Below the pieces are notes generated by a model, which saw only the letters and a program-made list of their open reading frames with translations, did not search any database and was not told where the DNA came from. A program made the translations under genes and the position numbers. A DNA stretch of 64,000 nucleotides. Source: Larus michahellis (lineage: Eukaryota > Chordata > Aves > Charadriiformes > Laridae). This document shows positions 36,916 to 48,036 of this stretch, piece by piece. The stretch is from the NCBI RefSeq assembly GCF_964199755.1, contig NC_133906.1, positions 10,416,001-10,480,000 of the forward strand, written 5' to 3'. Positions within the stretch are counted from its first letter, which is position 1; every line of letters begins with the position of its first letter.

Positions 36916-38562
36916 TGAAACGTATTTTGTGGAGGAATATAATCTTCAAAATAAATCATCCATTTAGAAAAAGTCTTGGTTTGCCTTCTGTGCTTTATTA
37001 GTGCATTGCAAGTACATCATCCTGATACAGGGGGTCAGGCAGTAAATATTGGCTTTGGCCTATCCTGAGTGTTTATATACAGATAAATACATATATATGT
37101 ATAATACATAGTGTGTGCATGAGAAAAACAAGGTATCCAATTAGTTTAATATCAAATATGCAGAATAACAAACATCGATGTGTTATTGCAAAGCCCCGCA
37201 AGCAGACTGCTGTCTCAGCGTGGACATTCTTTCCCACGCCAGCTCGCAGCCAGCAGCCCCCCCGTTACGGAACAGAGTCACACTGTCCCTAACCCCCCTC
37301 AGCCTCGCAGACAGGCATTTTTGGGATCTCACTGGGTGGGACAATATCCAGAGGTGGAAGCTGCCCTAAGTTCCCCACTGCAATCCACGCTCTCTCTGCA
37401 GAACTAACGTACTCCAAGGATGATATACCCGCATCAGCACCTACTCTCAGGAAAATTTGCAAACATCCTGAACTTTCTTCTGCATTCCTACAATTTTGAA
37501 CAAATTAAGTTCAATGCAAAATAAATAAAAAATGCACCTGGTATACCTTCGATTGTACCTGTGTATGTTCCGGCAAACCCCCGTGTGGCCCTCGGATACA
37601 ACCTGGAAAGAAAACTAGAATAACCGAGCTCTGTGTGTTTCCTTTATCTGGTTTAAACTTCTGCACAGACAAGGAACTTTTGCTTTTCTTGTAATTAGCA
37701 TGTGTTGACTTTAATAATCTTTCCTTTGGTTTTCTTACCAGTCCTGACCTTCCAATTTGGGCCCATAAAACAAACCAGCTCTACATCTTTTTGCTCCCAG
37801 ATGATAAAGTGCTCGGTGTTTTGCACTCAGCTTATTTCATACATTTGGGATTTTAATTATCGATACAAGTCCTTCCCAAAGCCTGGCTGGTCTTTCGGTA
37901 TGAAGATTATGTAGGAAAATTAATGGTAGAAAAATGGATTTGTCCATCCACTCCTTTCACTGCGGTCACTATGAGCTCTACAAACAGCTAAGCAATTTTA
38001 ATTCTAAAAAATGCATTTGCAATGTCATCTTTAAGGAGAAAAAGGCGCTCAGCTTTTGGTTTTTGCTGTTTTGTGTATCAGAACATTAGGCTGCCGTGTA
38101 TAGCAGAGCGTGTGGGGAATCCAAAGCACAGTCTGTTACCGTGCTTTATTTTTTTGCCCTGTCTGCTTCCATTTTTCAATGTTCTGACTTATTGCAGGTT
38201 GTTTCAAAGAGCTACAGTGCATCTGATAGCGTACGAACCATAACTCCCCAACCCACGGCCAGATTGCTGCTGCAATAAGATAACCCCTCTAGGCATTAAG
38301 CACACAGAAGTTGAACTTTTGTTTGAAGAGGACTGAAGTCAGGTGCGGACTGACCAAGCAGCACCAGTTTTGCTTAGTTTTCATTTTAATTTTGTCATGG
38401 TTTGGAGCTGTCTGTTAACAGAGGTGTTTGGATTATGAGTGGTATACAGATTTATCTCCGAGTGTGCATGTTCTTTCTCTTCTTGTGCAGACATAAATAA
38501 GACAGGGAAACACGGGAAAGCCCCAGACTGCACAGGAAGAAAAAATAAATACACCTGGCCAC
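36916..38562. other. Proximal upstream region of UBTD2
   Basis: AT-rich unique sequence with a short TA-rich patch at about 37,070-37,115. No exon is recognised. A minus-strand frame running from the CpG island down to 38,381 is an artefact of GC-rich DNA. Proximal promoter elements cannot be separated from background here by eye. Confidence 0.5.
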
Positions 38563-39035
38563 CGAAGGCCCGGAGAGGTCCCGCTGGCGCGACCCCCACA
38601 GCCCCAGCCTGGCAGCCGGGGGTCTGCCCCGCAGCCCCAGACACACCCCGCGGCCCTCGCCCTCCTCCCCCGTCCGCTCGCCCGGGCCCACGGCCTCGGC
38701 TCGACCCCCGCCCCGGGGCCGCCCTCCAACTTCCACCGGGGCTTCGCCCTGCCCCGCGGGGCCGCCACTGCCCGCCGGGGAGGGGCGGCCCGGGGTTGGT
38801 GGCGGCGGACAGGCCCGTCCCGGCCTGCGGGCCGCAGCAGGGCAAGACCCGCTGAGGCGGCGGCCCGACCCCACCCGCACCGGGCCGGGGAGAGCCCCAG
38901 GCCGAGGCGGGCCCCGCCGGCCGGAGGCGGAGCCGGGCGGCGAGAGGAGGCCGCGCCTCGGGGGCGGTGTTGCAGACCGAGGAGGCGGCTCCGGAGCCAT
39001 CGCGCCTGCCCGGCCGGCGGCGGAGCTCGGCTACA

Positions 39036-39055
39036 GGGGGAGGGGGGTGGGGGGG
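39036..39055 (+). other. G-quadruplex-prone run in the presumed 5' UTR
   Basis: A G5-A-G6-T-G7 run ends 36 bases before the UBTD2 start codon. It has enough G tracts with single-base loops to form a parallel quadruplex in DNA or RNA. Whether it is transcribed depends on the unknown start site, but its place inside the island just before the ATG makes that likely. Confidence 0.6.
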
Positions 39056-39091
39056 CGGCTCGGCGGCGGGTCTGCGGGCCGGGCGGGCCCC

Positions 39092-39161
39092 ATGGGCGGG
39101 TGTGTGGGCTCCCACCACGACTCCTCGGGCAGCCTCAACGAGAACTCGGACGGCACCGGAG
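39092..39161 (+). CDS. UBTD2: UBTD2 coding exon 1 (partial gene, first 23 codons plus one base)
   Basis: The exon encodes MGGCVGSHHDSSGSL followed by NENSDGTG, which matches the N terminus of vertebrate UBTD2 with only small differences from the mammalian form as I remember it. UBTD2 is a small (about 234-residue) cytoplasmic protein with a central UBTD domain and a C-terminal ubiquitin-like domain. Its paralogue UBTD1 works with UBE2D ubiquitin-conjugating enzymes. Gly2 in a MGxxxxS context is a good N-myristoylation site and Cys4 could be palmitoylated, which suggests membrane attachment. The start is chosen by homology and by +4 G, although -3 is C and so not optimal. The frame upstream is open for some distance but lacks an ATG. 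The last base, G39161, begins the next codon (phase 1), as expected for the GTG valine split in this family. The remaining exons are not in the window. Confidence 0.93.
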
Positions 39162-39167
39162 GTGAGC
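39162..39167 (+). other. UBTD2: 5' splice site of UBTD2 intron 1
   Basis: The junction reads CCGGAG|GTGAGC, a strong U2-type donor with G at -1 and GTGAG at +1 to +5. It falls exactly where homology to UBTD2 stops. A run of G tracts begins at 39,171, only nine bases downstream. Confidence 0.92.
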
Positions 39168-39170
39168 GAC

Positions 39171-39205
39171 GGGGACCCGGGGCTGGGAGGGGGGGTGCGG
39201 GTGGG
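39171..39205 (+). other. G-quadruplex-prone run just inside intron 1
   Basis: G tracts of 4, 4, 3, 7, 3 and 3 bases lie within about 35 bases of each other, directly downstream of the splice donor. G-runs near donors are known intronic splicing enhancers bound by hnRNP H/F, and dense runs can also form quadruplexes. Further G tracts continue to about 39,290. Confidence 0.6.
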
Positions 39206-40371
39206 CCGCCCCCGGCGCCGCGGGGGGGACCCCGGGGCGGGCGCTGCGGGCCGGGGCCTGCAGCGGGGCCGGGCCCGGGGCCGGGGGGGGCCGCGCCGCC
39301 CTCGAGGCGCCGCGCCCGGCTTCCCCCACCCCTCCCCGCGGCCGACCCCGGCCCGGGCCGCAACTTTCCCGGGGCGGCGGGGGTGTGCGGGGGGTCGGGC
39401 TGGGCACCCCTGGCCGGCTTCAGCCCTGCGGGGCTCGGCGGGGTGCCCGGGCGGGCAGAGCCCCGGGTGCGGGCTCGGCTCGGCCCCTCCGCGGGCCCGG
39501 CGCGGCCCGGGGGCGGGCGGCTGGGGAAATAAAGACAGGCTGGGGAAAGGGCCTGCCTGGGGCTCCCAAACTTTGTTTTCCTTGGGCTCAGCTCCTTGTG
39601 GTGTGCGGAAAAAATAATTCTTCAGATAACTTAGATCCTGGCACTGCGGCGGGTCTGGGTTTTATTTTTCTTTTTAGTCTCTCCAAGAAAGATGGATGCT
39701 TTCCTCCAGCCTAAATCACCTATGCTAAATAATCAATTTGCAGCGACTTCAGATGCTGGAGCAGCGTGTTCTCACCCGTGTGCAAGTGCACACCTACTTA
39801 GCGAGTGTAGCTTATGTGGAAACACTGCTGCAGCGTAAGCGGCCTTTATCCTTATGTTTTTATCTACCTAAATGTCTGAATGATTGCTTTTTCAACGTTC
39901 TGGGGTTTGTGGACCCCTGGTGTTCTCCGGCTGAGCTGTATATGCTTTATAGTCATTTAAAGTCAACCTACCAACAGGACACTTGACTTTTTAAGTAGTC
40001 CTCACGAATGCAGGGTCCACAGACTTCAGGTTGAAAATTGCTGACCTAGGTCTGCGTCTTCCCCTGTGCCTTACAGAGTATTATTTGTCAGTCTGGGTTT
40101 ATTTCAGATGCCTCAGCTGATGGGTGTTCTGTCATATCGGTGACTTTGCTGTCATTCCATAAAGCAAAAAAACGCAGCTCTTAGAATTATATCTTGAGCA
40201 GCCACCTGCTGATTAATGCCAGATACGTAGTTCATAGAAATACCAGAAAGTCCAGCTGCTAAGAGCTGTGTAGGATTTAATTACATCATTGTCATGAAAA
40301 GGAATGTTATAGCTTTGTCTAGTATGAGTCTTCCTTACTCTTCTTTGCTAAGAAAAAAGGGAGGTTCATGA

Positions 40372-40545
40372 AATCATAGAATGGTTTGGGTTGGAAGGGA
40401 CCTTAAAGATCATCAAGTTCCAACCCCCTGCGATGGGCAGGGACACCTCCCACCAGACCAGGGTACTCAACGCCCTGTTCAACCTGGCCTTGAACACCTC
40501 CAGGGATGGGGCATCCACAGCTTTTTTGGACAACCTGTTCTAGTG
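40372..40545 (-). mobile_element. CR1 LINE 3' fragment, antisense
   Basis: On the + strand it begins AATCATAGAATGGTTTGGG and continues TTGGAAGGGACCTTAAAGATC. It then runs through blocks such as CCTGCGATGGGCAGGGACAC and GGCCTTGAACACCTCCAGGG to CAACCTGTTC at 40,540. This is the reverse complement of the CR1 3' UTR and adjoining ORF2 end. It is only about 170 bp long and antisense to UBTD2, the orientation usually better tolerated in introns. Confidence 0.95.
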
Positions 40546-43500
40546 AAGTGAGAAAGAAGGGGAAGAAGTGAGTTATCTAAAAAATGCATCTGTACGAAGC
40601 AGACTTACCAAACAGTAAAAAAATGCAAGAGTGTCAGTGCGGCAAGGACTAGAGCATAATAAAAGTCAAAGAAAAAGAATAGTGGGAATCCTCACATACC
40701 CAAAAAATCTTGACCAAAAAATAGCATTAAAAGCTACACTGATGTTTGTTCTGAGACCTGCTTCAGAAGCTAGGTGTTATGAGGTGAGATCATGTCACAG
40801 AAATAGCCTGGGTTTAATTTCCTTGCCCTTATCTTGCCTGATGTCAAATGAATGAGATACAAGAAAAAAAAATTATCAGTTTGTCTGATACTGTAAAATA
40901 GTCTTATTACAAGCCCAGTATTAGCACGTGAGGTGAGGAGTCTCGCTCCGAGTTGTCTACGGATTGCTGTCCCGGATGGGCTTACGAGCACGTTCCTGCT
41001 TGGTGTTTACACGGCGTGACACGCTGCTGCTTTGGGGTTAAATAACCTATTGTGCGTGGTGCATTAGAACAGCAGCTGGGTTTTTCAAGATGTAAGAGAT
41101 GCGAAATGCATGTCAGCTGGCTCGTGTTGATTCATGCTCTAAGGATAATGTTCCTTAAGGTTGTCTTGCTGAAGTGAGAAGTGATGAAATTTCAGTTGAA
41201 TTATAGGCTTCTTAGGTCTGTCTTAAACAATCAACTACAGTGTGCAATAGCCTGTTTTGTAATGTTATGTATCTGTCCTGCCTCGTAACAAGAAAAAAAG
41301 GGGTTGTAGGTTAAGCTGAAAGAACCTCAGAATATCTTTTACAAATCCTGAGATGTCAAAGTCCAGCCTGCGCTAATTCTTAGCTTTACAAATTCTGAAA
41401 CATGCCCACACCAAGTATGAAATCTGACTTGCGCTCTCGAGGGAGCTTGTGTCTTGAGGCATCAGCAAGCGAACCGGCTGAAGCACAAGCGAATGCGATT
41501 TGGAGACTAGACATGTGCAGAAAGACGACTTGTTCCTGTTTCCCATAGAAGGCTCATTTTCTCCAGCTCCTGTGCTGTGACCTGGTCTGGTGTATTCACT
41601 TTCAGATTGCTGTCAATGAGCAGGGCCAGATCATTTATAAATCTCAGGAAGGTGTTTTGGAACAGAAACACCTCAGTTCTCACCAGAGCATTGCCAGTGA
41701 TGGGCTTACTTTTGGGGGGGCTTTGTCTTTTTCCCAGAATGGCAAAGTTTCTTGGTGAATTACGAGTGGTCAAGAGACGGATTAGATAGTAATAGCGGCG
41801 CATAAAAGTGGGAGCCGGATCTCCAATCTAATTCATACTGGTCTCAGTCTATTACAGTGCTGTGTGGAGCTGGCAAAACCTTGCTCGATTGTATCACTGG
41901 AGTTGAGATGAGAATTTGTCACATCCTCGTATTCTCCTCAGTCCTTTTGTCAATCACTGGCACTTCCCATTACTTCTCGGCAGAGCTGACAGCGTGCCCT
42001 GACGGCCTGCGCTTACTTTGTCTGTTACTATTGGTATTTTTCAAGGTCAAGAGGCTTGCATGTATCCGGAGAGCCATTGCATATACTCAGGTGTGTCCCC
42101 CTGTGTAACATTAAGTTAATCAAAAATACCATCTCTCCTATGTGTGTGCCAGCTTATTGCACGTTTCTGTTCACGTTGGCCGAAGCAGGAGTCTGTTCCG
42201 TAACAAGAATTAAACAGATGCTGCTCTGCCCATCCTGCTGGAAATGAAATGGTCTTTGCAGATTGGTACCAGCTGTTTCGTTATCACTGCTCTTTTTAGC
42301 AAGTTTTCATTTCAAGAGAATATTGCTTGTCGTATTTAGGAAAAAGTTCCTGTCTGGACGCTTGGTGCATTGTGTCCAGCAGAGCTGTATTGTGGCGGGT
42401 GGGTGTCCTGGAGGGTGAGATGGATTTATTGGTGACTCTTTAAAGGAAGTAGAAAGAAGAATAAAAGATGATTGTTAAGTGATTTATAGACACAGGGTTT
42501 TTTCCCCCCTATCCCTTTGGCTCAGCTGTCTCCCATCAGGTATTCCAAGCTTTCAGGAGCTTTGCTGTGTCCTGTCAAAGGTAACGGAGCTTCTGCAGGA
42601 TGGTGAGACTGGGGGAGAAGTAGCTGTTCTCTGGCCACTTGCACGTTATGTGACTTCTTCAGTTGTGTGTTCAGAAGAGCGTTGGGTTTGGAGTTAACTG
42701 CTGGAAAACTCTGTGCTTGTGCCTGTGAGTAAGGTTTAATGGCTTATAGGGTATGTTTGGTTTATCACAGACAGGAGAACTTGCATTGCCAATTTGCCAG
42801 CCCCGCAGGCAAGTCCTTTTTGGAGGGCTCTTCCTAAATTTCTTTTCTTTCTTTGGAGGGGAGCAGTGGGAAGGAAAAGGAGAAACAGGAACCCGTTCAT
42901 TTTCTTCTGGCAAACTCTTAATACTATTAGAAGTTGCATATTACTTTGTCTTACTTGGTAAAGTTCAGGGAGACAGTTATTTGTGTGGAATAACGAAAGG
43001 GCAGGAAATCCAGTGTCTAGAAGTACGGACATGACAAGTCATTACAGATTAAGGCTTTTGGCTGCAGCTGTCTGATTGCTGCTGTGCTCTCCTTGACATG
43101 ATGTTCGCCTGCCTGCTGGAGTTCTTATCGCCCTTCTTTGTTATAAAAGACGGTGATTCTGTTTGAAATTTGTCTTCTTTACTGCTGCCCCTATCACCCA
43201 GCAGCGATAATAGGGACAAGTGGAAATAGGGCTGCACATTTGACTGACACACTAGAGTAGGAGATTATTAAAAATATAACTTCCTCTCGCAGAATCTGAT
43301 GCGGTGCTAGAGCTTCGTTGACTTCTGGAAAGCCAAATATTGTGCTCAACCTCTGCTTTTGGTAACTGGACAACAGTTTTTTAAATATTTTCTTTTGAGA
43401 GTGGTGCAGTGCTGCATATCACATGTCTAATTTGAAGTTACAATAACTGCTTTCATGGTGCTTCTATGGAAGACTGACCAAGGGAATTTGCATATTAAGT

Positions 43501-44140
43501 AGTCAGATTTGTTGCTCACAATTGGACTAATACAGTAGGGCTATGCACAGCTTGCATGGGGGGGTTGAACAAGCATCTTATGACTGAGCAGTTAATAGCA
43601 TTTGGTGCCTACCCCTTGTACAAAGAATCTCCTGCTTCCAGATTGCATTTTGTAGCGTGTTTTAGCTGCTGGGTGCAAGCTGTGATGGTACATGCCCCCA
43701 CACAGCACCTTTCTGGGGTCTCGTTGCCAGCTAAAGGAGGTAGCTTTAGACTCCAGGTAGTTTCCTGCTGGTTAGTAATGCATCCCTGAAATATGGTGCT
43801 GGGTGTGTTTTTGCAAAAGTAATATGAAATCACAGCTGGCATTAGCTGTTAGGTCTTGCTGTGACTTTTTTTTAAACAAAAAATGAATGGAATAATAAGA
43901 AAAGCTTAGCATGACTCTTACAACTTGCTCTAAATCTCTCGTGACGTCCACAAGAGTATGTGTGGTTTTTATCAGAGCTTTCTAATAAAAGTCGCCTTTA
44001 ATGACTTGGTTTCCTGAGGGCTGGGTACCCACAGCATCCTTGAGATTATGAGGAACTGTGGATCTTTTGCTGAGAACGCCTGATAATTCAGTCCCAAGTA
44101 TTTTTCTACTGGAATATCACTTTGATTTTGTAAAGTGAAA

Positions 44141-44169
44141 CAAGACTTTGTTTTGTTTTTCAGGTGATA
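44141..44169 (+). other. Strong splice-acceptor-like site abutting a weak donor
   Basis: A pyrimidine-rich tract (TTTGTTTTGTTTTTCAG) ends at 44,163 and is followed at once by GTGATA. The acceptor half is good and the donor half only partial. It could be a cryptic acceptor or a weak recursive splice point within intron 1. Confidence 0.25.
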
Positions 44170-45591
44170 ACAAGTAACTCTTAGAAAATGAAATAAGGTG
44201 TTATTTTTACTGTTAATAAGGGCTGACAAACGCAGCTGTTCAGTTTCCTTTTTGGCGTTGTTCCTCCATGTAATTGTTTGTTTGGTTTCTAGATGAAGTG
44301 ATTTGTTTTAATTTTTCTATTTGGGATTTCAGTGTTGAAAACAACAACGTTCTCCTTTGCTGAATATTAAATGTAATAAATTGAACATTCATTGTGCTTT
44401 GGAGACTTTTGATAAATGGAAAATATTATTAGTTGCCTGTTTGAATAAACTAAAAAGCAGCGATTCACTCTTGTTGCAGCAGGTAATATGATAGCTATTA
44501 TTTTTCATGTGAGTGTTGAATAATATAATTAATGAGTCACAAATTATAATACTGTTGAAGCCAGAAATAAAGGTTTGCCTTATAGTTATGTCTTGCCAAT
44601 TTTTGCAAGTCTTCTTGCAGGTACAGAGAAGGATCAAGTTGGCCACAGCTGGTATGGTTACCCAGCTCCTGAAAAAAAGAAAGAAAATAAATACCTGAAA
44701 AACTTCTGACCAGATGACTGTGTTTGATAAATTAATACAACTGCTCCTTTGCTCATTTATAAGCCCGGAAAGACTGTGATTCTTATGGGGTTTGATGTAA
44801 AAAGCGCTTTTGCCCTGTCTTGTAGACAAACGCTGTGTATAAAAGTCAGTTGCATTTTTAGGCAGTTGTTTCCAATTTGCTGCCCCTGCTTCACTGCCAG
44901 ACTCCTTTGTTGCAGATACTTCAGGGTGGTTTTTTTCCTCTTAGTTTGTTTGGTTTTTTTTTTTAAAAAAAAAGGAAAAGTACGCTGTACTGGCCAGCAC
45001 GTGCTTCAAGATGCTCCCAATCCTTTCTCACCAGATTCAAAGTGACGTTTTGAGCGTGGCTGGTGCAATGTGTCCATCCTCTCCTGCAGAGAAGCCAGAT
45101 CCCAGTGCATCCGCGGCCGTGCAGCATGGCTTTCCCAAGTACTGCTCCTAAAGAAGATGCGGGAAGGGCTTGGTTTTCCTTCCCATGGGATGTTCCCTGA
45201 GGAGAGGTGCAGCAGAGTGTGCGGCCGCAAGCTTTCCCTTCCCAGAGCTGATGGCATCCCTGTCTTGGGAAGGGAAGAGCTTTTCTATGGGGGAGTTATG
45301 CCACCCAGCAGCCAGGATGAAGCTGGGAAGTCTGTGTGTGGCATCTCTTGGGTGCGTAATGCCCTAGTGGTGGCTTAAAGGCAGGAGTCTTCATCTTTCC
45401 TACGTGCAGGTGCTTTGGGTGAAGTTTGTGGAGGTTTGTGGGTTTTATTTTTCTTCCAGCTGGAAGCTCTGTAGGACTCTGTTCTTTCTTTTGCAAAAGT
45501 CACGTTATGAAATTGAGCTTTTCTAAATCTTCCTAATTCTAGTTTTAAAAGCTGCTCCATTTAGACAGCTGTAGTCATCATAATTGTAGTT

Positions 45592-45606
45592 AAAAAAAAA
45601 AAAAAA
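45592..45606 (+). repeat. A15 homopolymer
   Basis: Fifteen A residues follow GTAGTT. No retroposon body is visible upstream. Confidence 0.85.
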
Positions 45607-47190
45607 GAGTAATCAGGCAGATGAGATGGTCCTCAGAGATGTCTTGCCAGCTTGGGATGCTGAATTTCAACATGCGGAAAGGCGCTGACCTTGGATGGAT
45701 GCCAGGGCGATGCGAGTGCTGCCTGTGTATACGGGCTTTCCGAGGCATCTGCTTGCTTTGTTTACTGAAAACCTACGGGCTGTGTTTGCTCACAGCGATG
45801 CTGAGCCTTTGGTGTTTGTATTGCGGCTTGGCAGGGCTGGTGAATCTGCGTGTCGGGAGCGAGTGCGTGGGGCGTGTTGGATCCCCTCGCTGGGGAAGCG
45901 CCTGTGTGTGCCACGGCTCCTGGTCCCGCAGGTGGGAGGCTGGTGCCCGACATCACTCGGTGAGAGCAATGAGGCTAAACTGCCCGGAATCAGAAGGGAA
46001 AGGGAATGGAGTGAGCTGTTCTGTGAAACAGGTGGAGTACAAGGAAGAATAAAAAAGCTGCAGTCAGTAACCTGGTTTCTGGCTGTTGAATGAAACACTT
46101 CACTTGCACTCTGAGGTTTTCAGTTACAGCTTAATCTGTTGCCTATATGTTGTCTGGCTGAAATCTAAGATTTGAAGAAAGGTAAGTGTTCCACTACTTG
46201 GGAAGTAAAAGAAGTGCACGTGTGTTGGTTTTTGTTTTTTTAAGGAAAAGAAACCCTTTTCCCTCACATTGTGATTGTTTCCAGTGGGAAAGTGCGGTAT
46301 CTAATTCAGTGTTTCATACTGAGTTACCAATATCAGCAGAAGAATGACGCATCCAAAAAGCAGCATGTGTGCTCATTGCACTGCTTGCAGAGTCGATGGA
46401 AAATACCTATAGTATAGTATGTAACTTGATATTTTACTGTCTTGACCTGTGTGCGTGCAGTAAAATATGCAGGATGTCTAACATGGTGTATTTAAGGTTC
46501 AGCTGGAACCTGAATTTTGTATTTGCTGCCTTCTGCTGCCTCTGAGCTGATCGCACAGCTATTAGCCAGGTAGTAGCTTTCTCTCCTGGCACAATGGGAT
46601 TAGCTTTGGGCAAATGAGAGATGGACAAAAGATGGGCAGCGCAAACCGCATAAAGGGTTTTCCTTCTGTTTCCCACCTTTGAAGTAAATTAAAAACTCTG
46701 TCTTAAATGCTGAATGGGGCTGGAGTTTCTTAGGCTACCTTAAATATTTAAAATGACATAAGTAGCCTGTCATCCTGAGACTTCACAGGACTGAGAGATT
46801 CAGGGGCACTGCAGGTTCTGCAGGTAATAAGTGCATGAGCAATTAATACATGCTATCAATTTGCAGGAGCTGTTCCACATCCAGTTGACCTATTAGGGCT
46901 TAATGTAAAGCATTTGAAAATTGTACCTCATAAAGTAGAAATACTGGTGGGGATGGGCATCCGTGCTGCTGTGCTTGCCTGTTAGATCACTTTAACAGCT
47001 CCTCCCTTCATCCTTTTCTCGATGTCCTTTTCTCTTCCCATTTCCCCCCCCTCCTTAGCGAACATGATTTAAAAGGGAAAAATTCAAAGCCCTGCTTGAA
47101 AGCCATTTGTGGGAGGAGATGGGCACAGTTCTGAAGAAATGATTCTTCGCTTCCGTAGAAACTCAGATGTGCTGAAGGATTTTTATATTT

Positions 47191-47222
47191 TTATATATAT
47201 ATATATATATGTGTGTGTGTAT
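47191..47222 (+). repeat. (TA)n(TG)n microsatellite
   Basis: About ten TA units run directly into about five TG units. Compound TA/TG tracts are commonly length-polymorphic. Confidence 0.93.
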
Positions 47223-48014
47223 AAAAAGACATCCTTGTGCTGAAGATTAGGTAGAAGGCAGGAGGTTTGGGGAGCTTCTGATCTGTCATGTGGTTTTCCT
47301 ACGTTCTCAAACATGAAAGAAAAGGCACTTTACAAATGGTAGTGAAGAGTGCTTCAGTAGTTTTCAGCGAGAACAGGTGCTGCCCGGGGGAAAAAGATTA
47401 GAGGTTTAAACGTGAAAATGTATCATACAATGCTGTAGATTGCATGTTATCTTTGCACATGTTTAATAGGGAAAGTTTATCCTTAAAATATATATATTCA
47501 AGGTACTGCTATTGACACTTTTCTATAAATAACTAAAATATTTTTTCATAAAATGAAATTATGAACATTCAATAGTTTAGAAAATAGTGTGATTTATAAT
47601 GATTTATAATAAATGTAGCAACTATAAATAATTCTCCTAGTTCAGACAACACGTGATGTAGGAAGGCATTTTTCACCTTTTCCCAGTAGATACATGTGCT
47701 CTTTGAGAATAGTCTGGGGGCCTGAGATGGCCTTGGGAGCAGAGTACAGTAGTTTGGGGTGGGAAGCTTGTTACCTTCGTATTTTTAGAATTCAGTCATG
47801 GAGCTCAATTTCTGCTCTCACGCTGTGATCAAGGGCACTCTGGATTCATGAGAAGGCACTCTCATGGCATTTACTTTGTCGCTTTATTTTTCCGCCACAG
47901 AACTATCATCTGTGATTTCTTATCTGAATGGGTAAATATAGTCTTTTTGTAAAAGAGTACCTACAAAATAGCAGATAGTACCTGCAGCTGGTGAATGCCA
48001 TTTTCTCCTGCCAA

Positions 48015-48036
48015 TTTTTTTTTTTTTTTTTTTTTT
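48015..48036 (+). repeat. T22 homopolymer
   Basis: A run of 22 T, the longest homopolymer in the window. It could be the reverse complement of an oligo-A tail, but no retroposon body is recognisable on its right flank, so it is called a simple repeat. Confidence 0.92.

Larger units (their letters stand above)
38563..39525 (+). promoter_or_regulatory. UBTD2: CpG-island promoter of UBTD2
   Basis: CpG density and G+C rise sharply near 38,563 and fall near 39,525, where AAATAAAGACAGG returns to ordinary composition. The island spans the presumed transcription start, the 5' UTR, coding exon 1 and the start of intron 1. It has several GC-box-like words, including AGGGGCGG near 38,781, GGGGCGG at 38,961-38,967 and GGGGGCGG at 39,051-39,058. 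No TATA box stands at a suitable distance, which fits a dispersed housekeeping-type promoter. Such islands often fire in both directions, so an antisense transcript is possible. The exact start site is not determinable from sequence alone. Confidence 0.9.

Noticed and set aside
38381..39118. 245-codon minus-strand frame across the CpG island
   Set aside because: GC-rich DNA has few stop codons; long frames are open on both strands here. The frame begins at a non-ATG codon, is low-complexity Pro/Gly/Arg/Ala, and overlaps UBTD2 exon 1 in antisense.
38967..39617. 216-codon plus-strand frame through the island
   Set aside because: It starts at GTG, is out of phase with the UBTD2 exon, reads straight through its splice donor and is low-complexity. 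It is a composition artefact.
46121..46187. Possible 58-base cryptic exon between TTTTCAG (ending 46,123) and AAAG|GTAAGT (46,182)
   Set aside because: The donor is strong, but the acceptor tract is short, there is no coding frame related to UBTD2, and such pairs arise often by chance in long introns.
48015..48036. T22 as the tail of an antisense processed pseudogene
   Set aside because: No gene-like or retroposon sequence is recognisable to its right.
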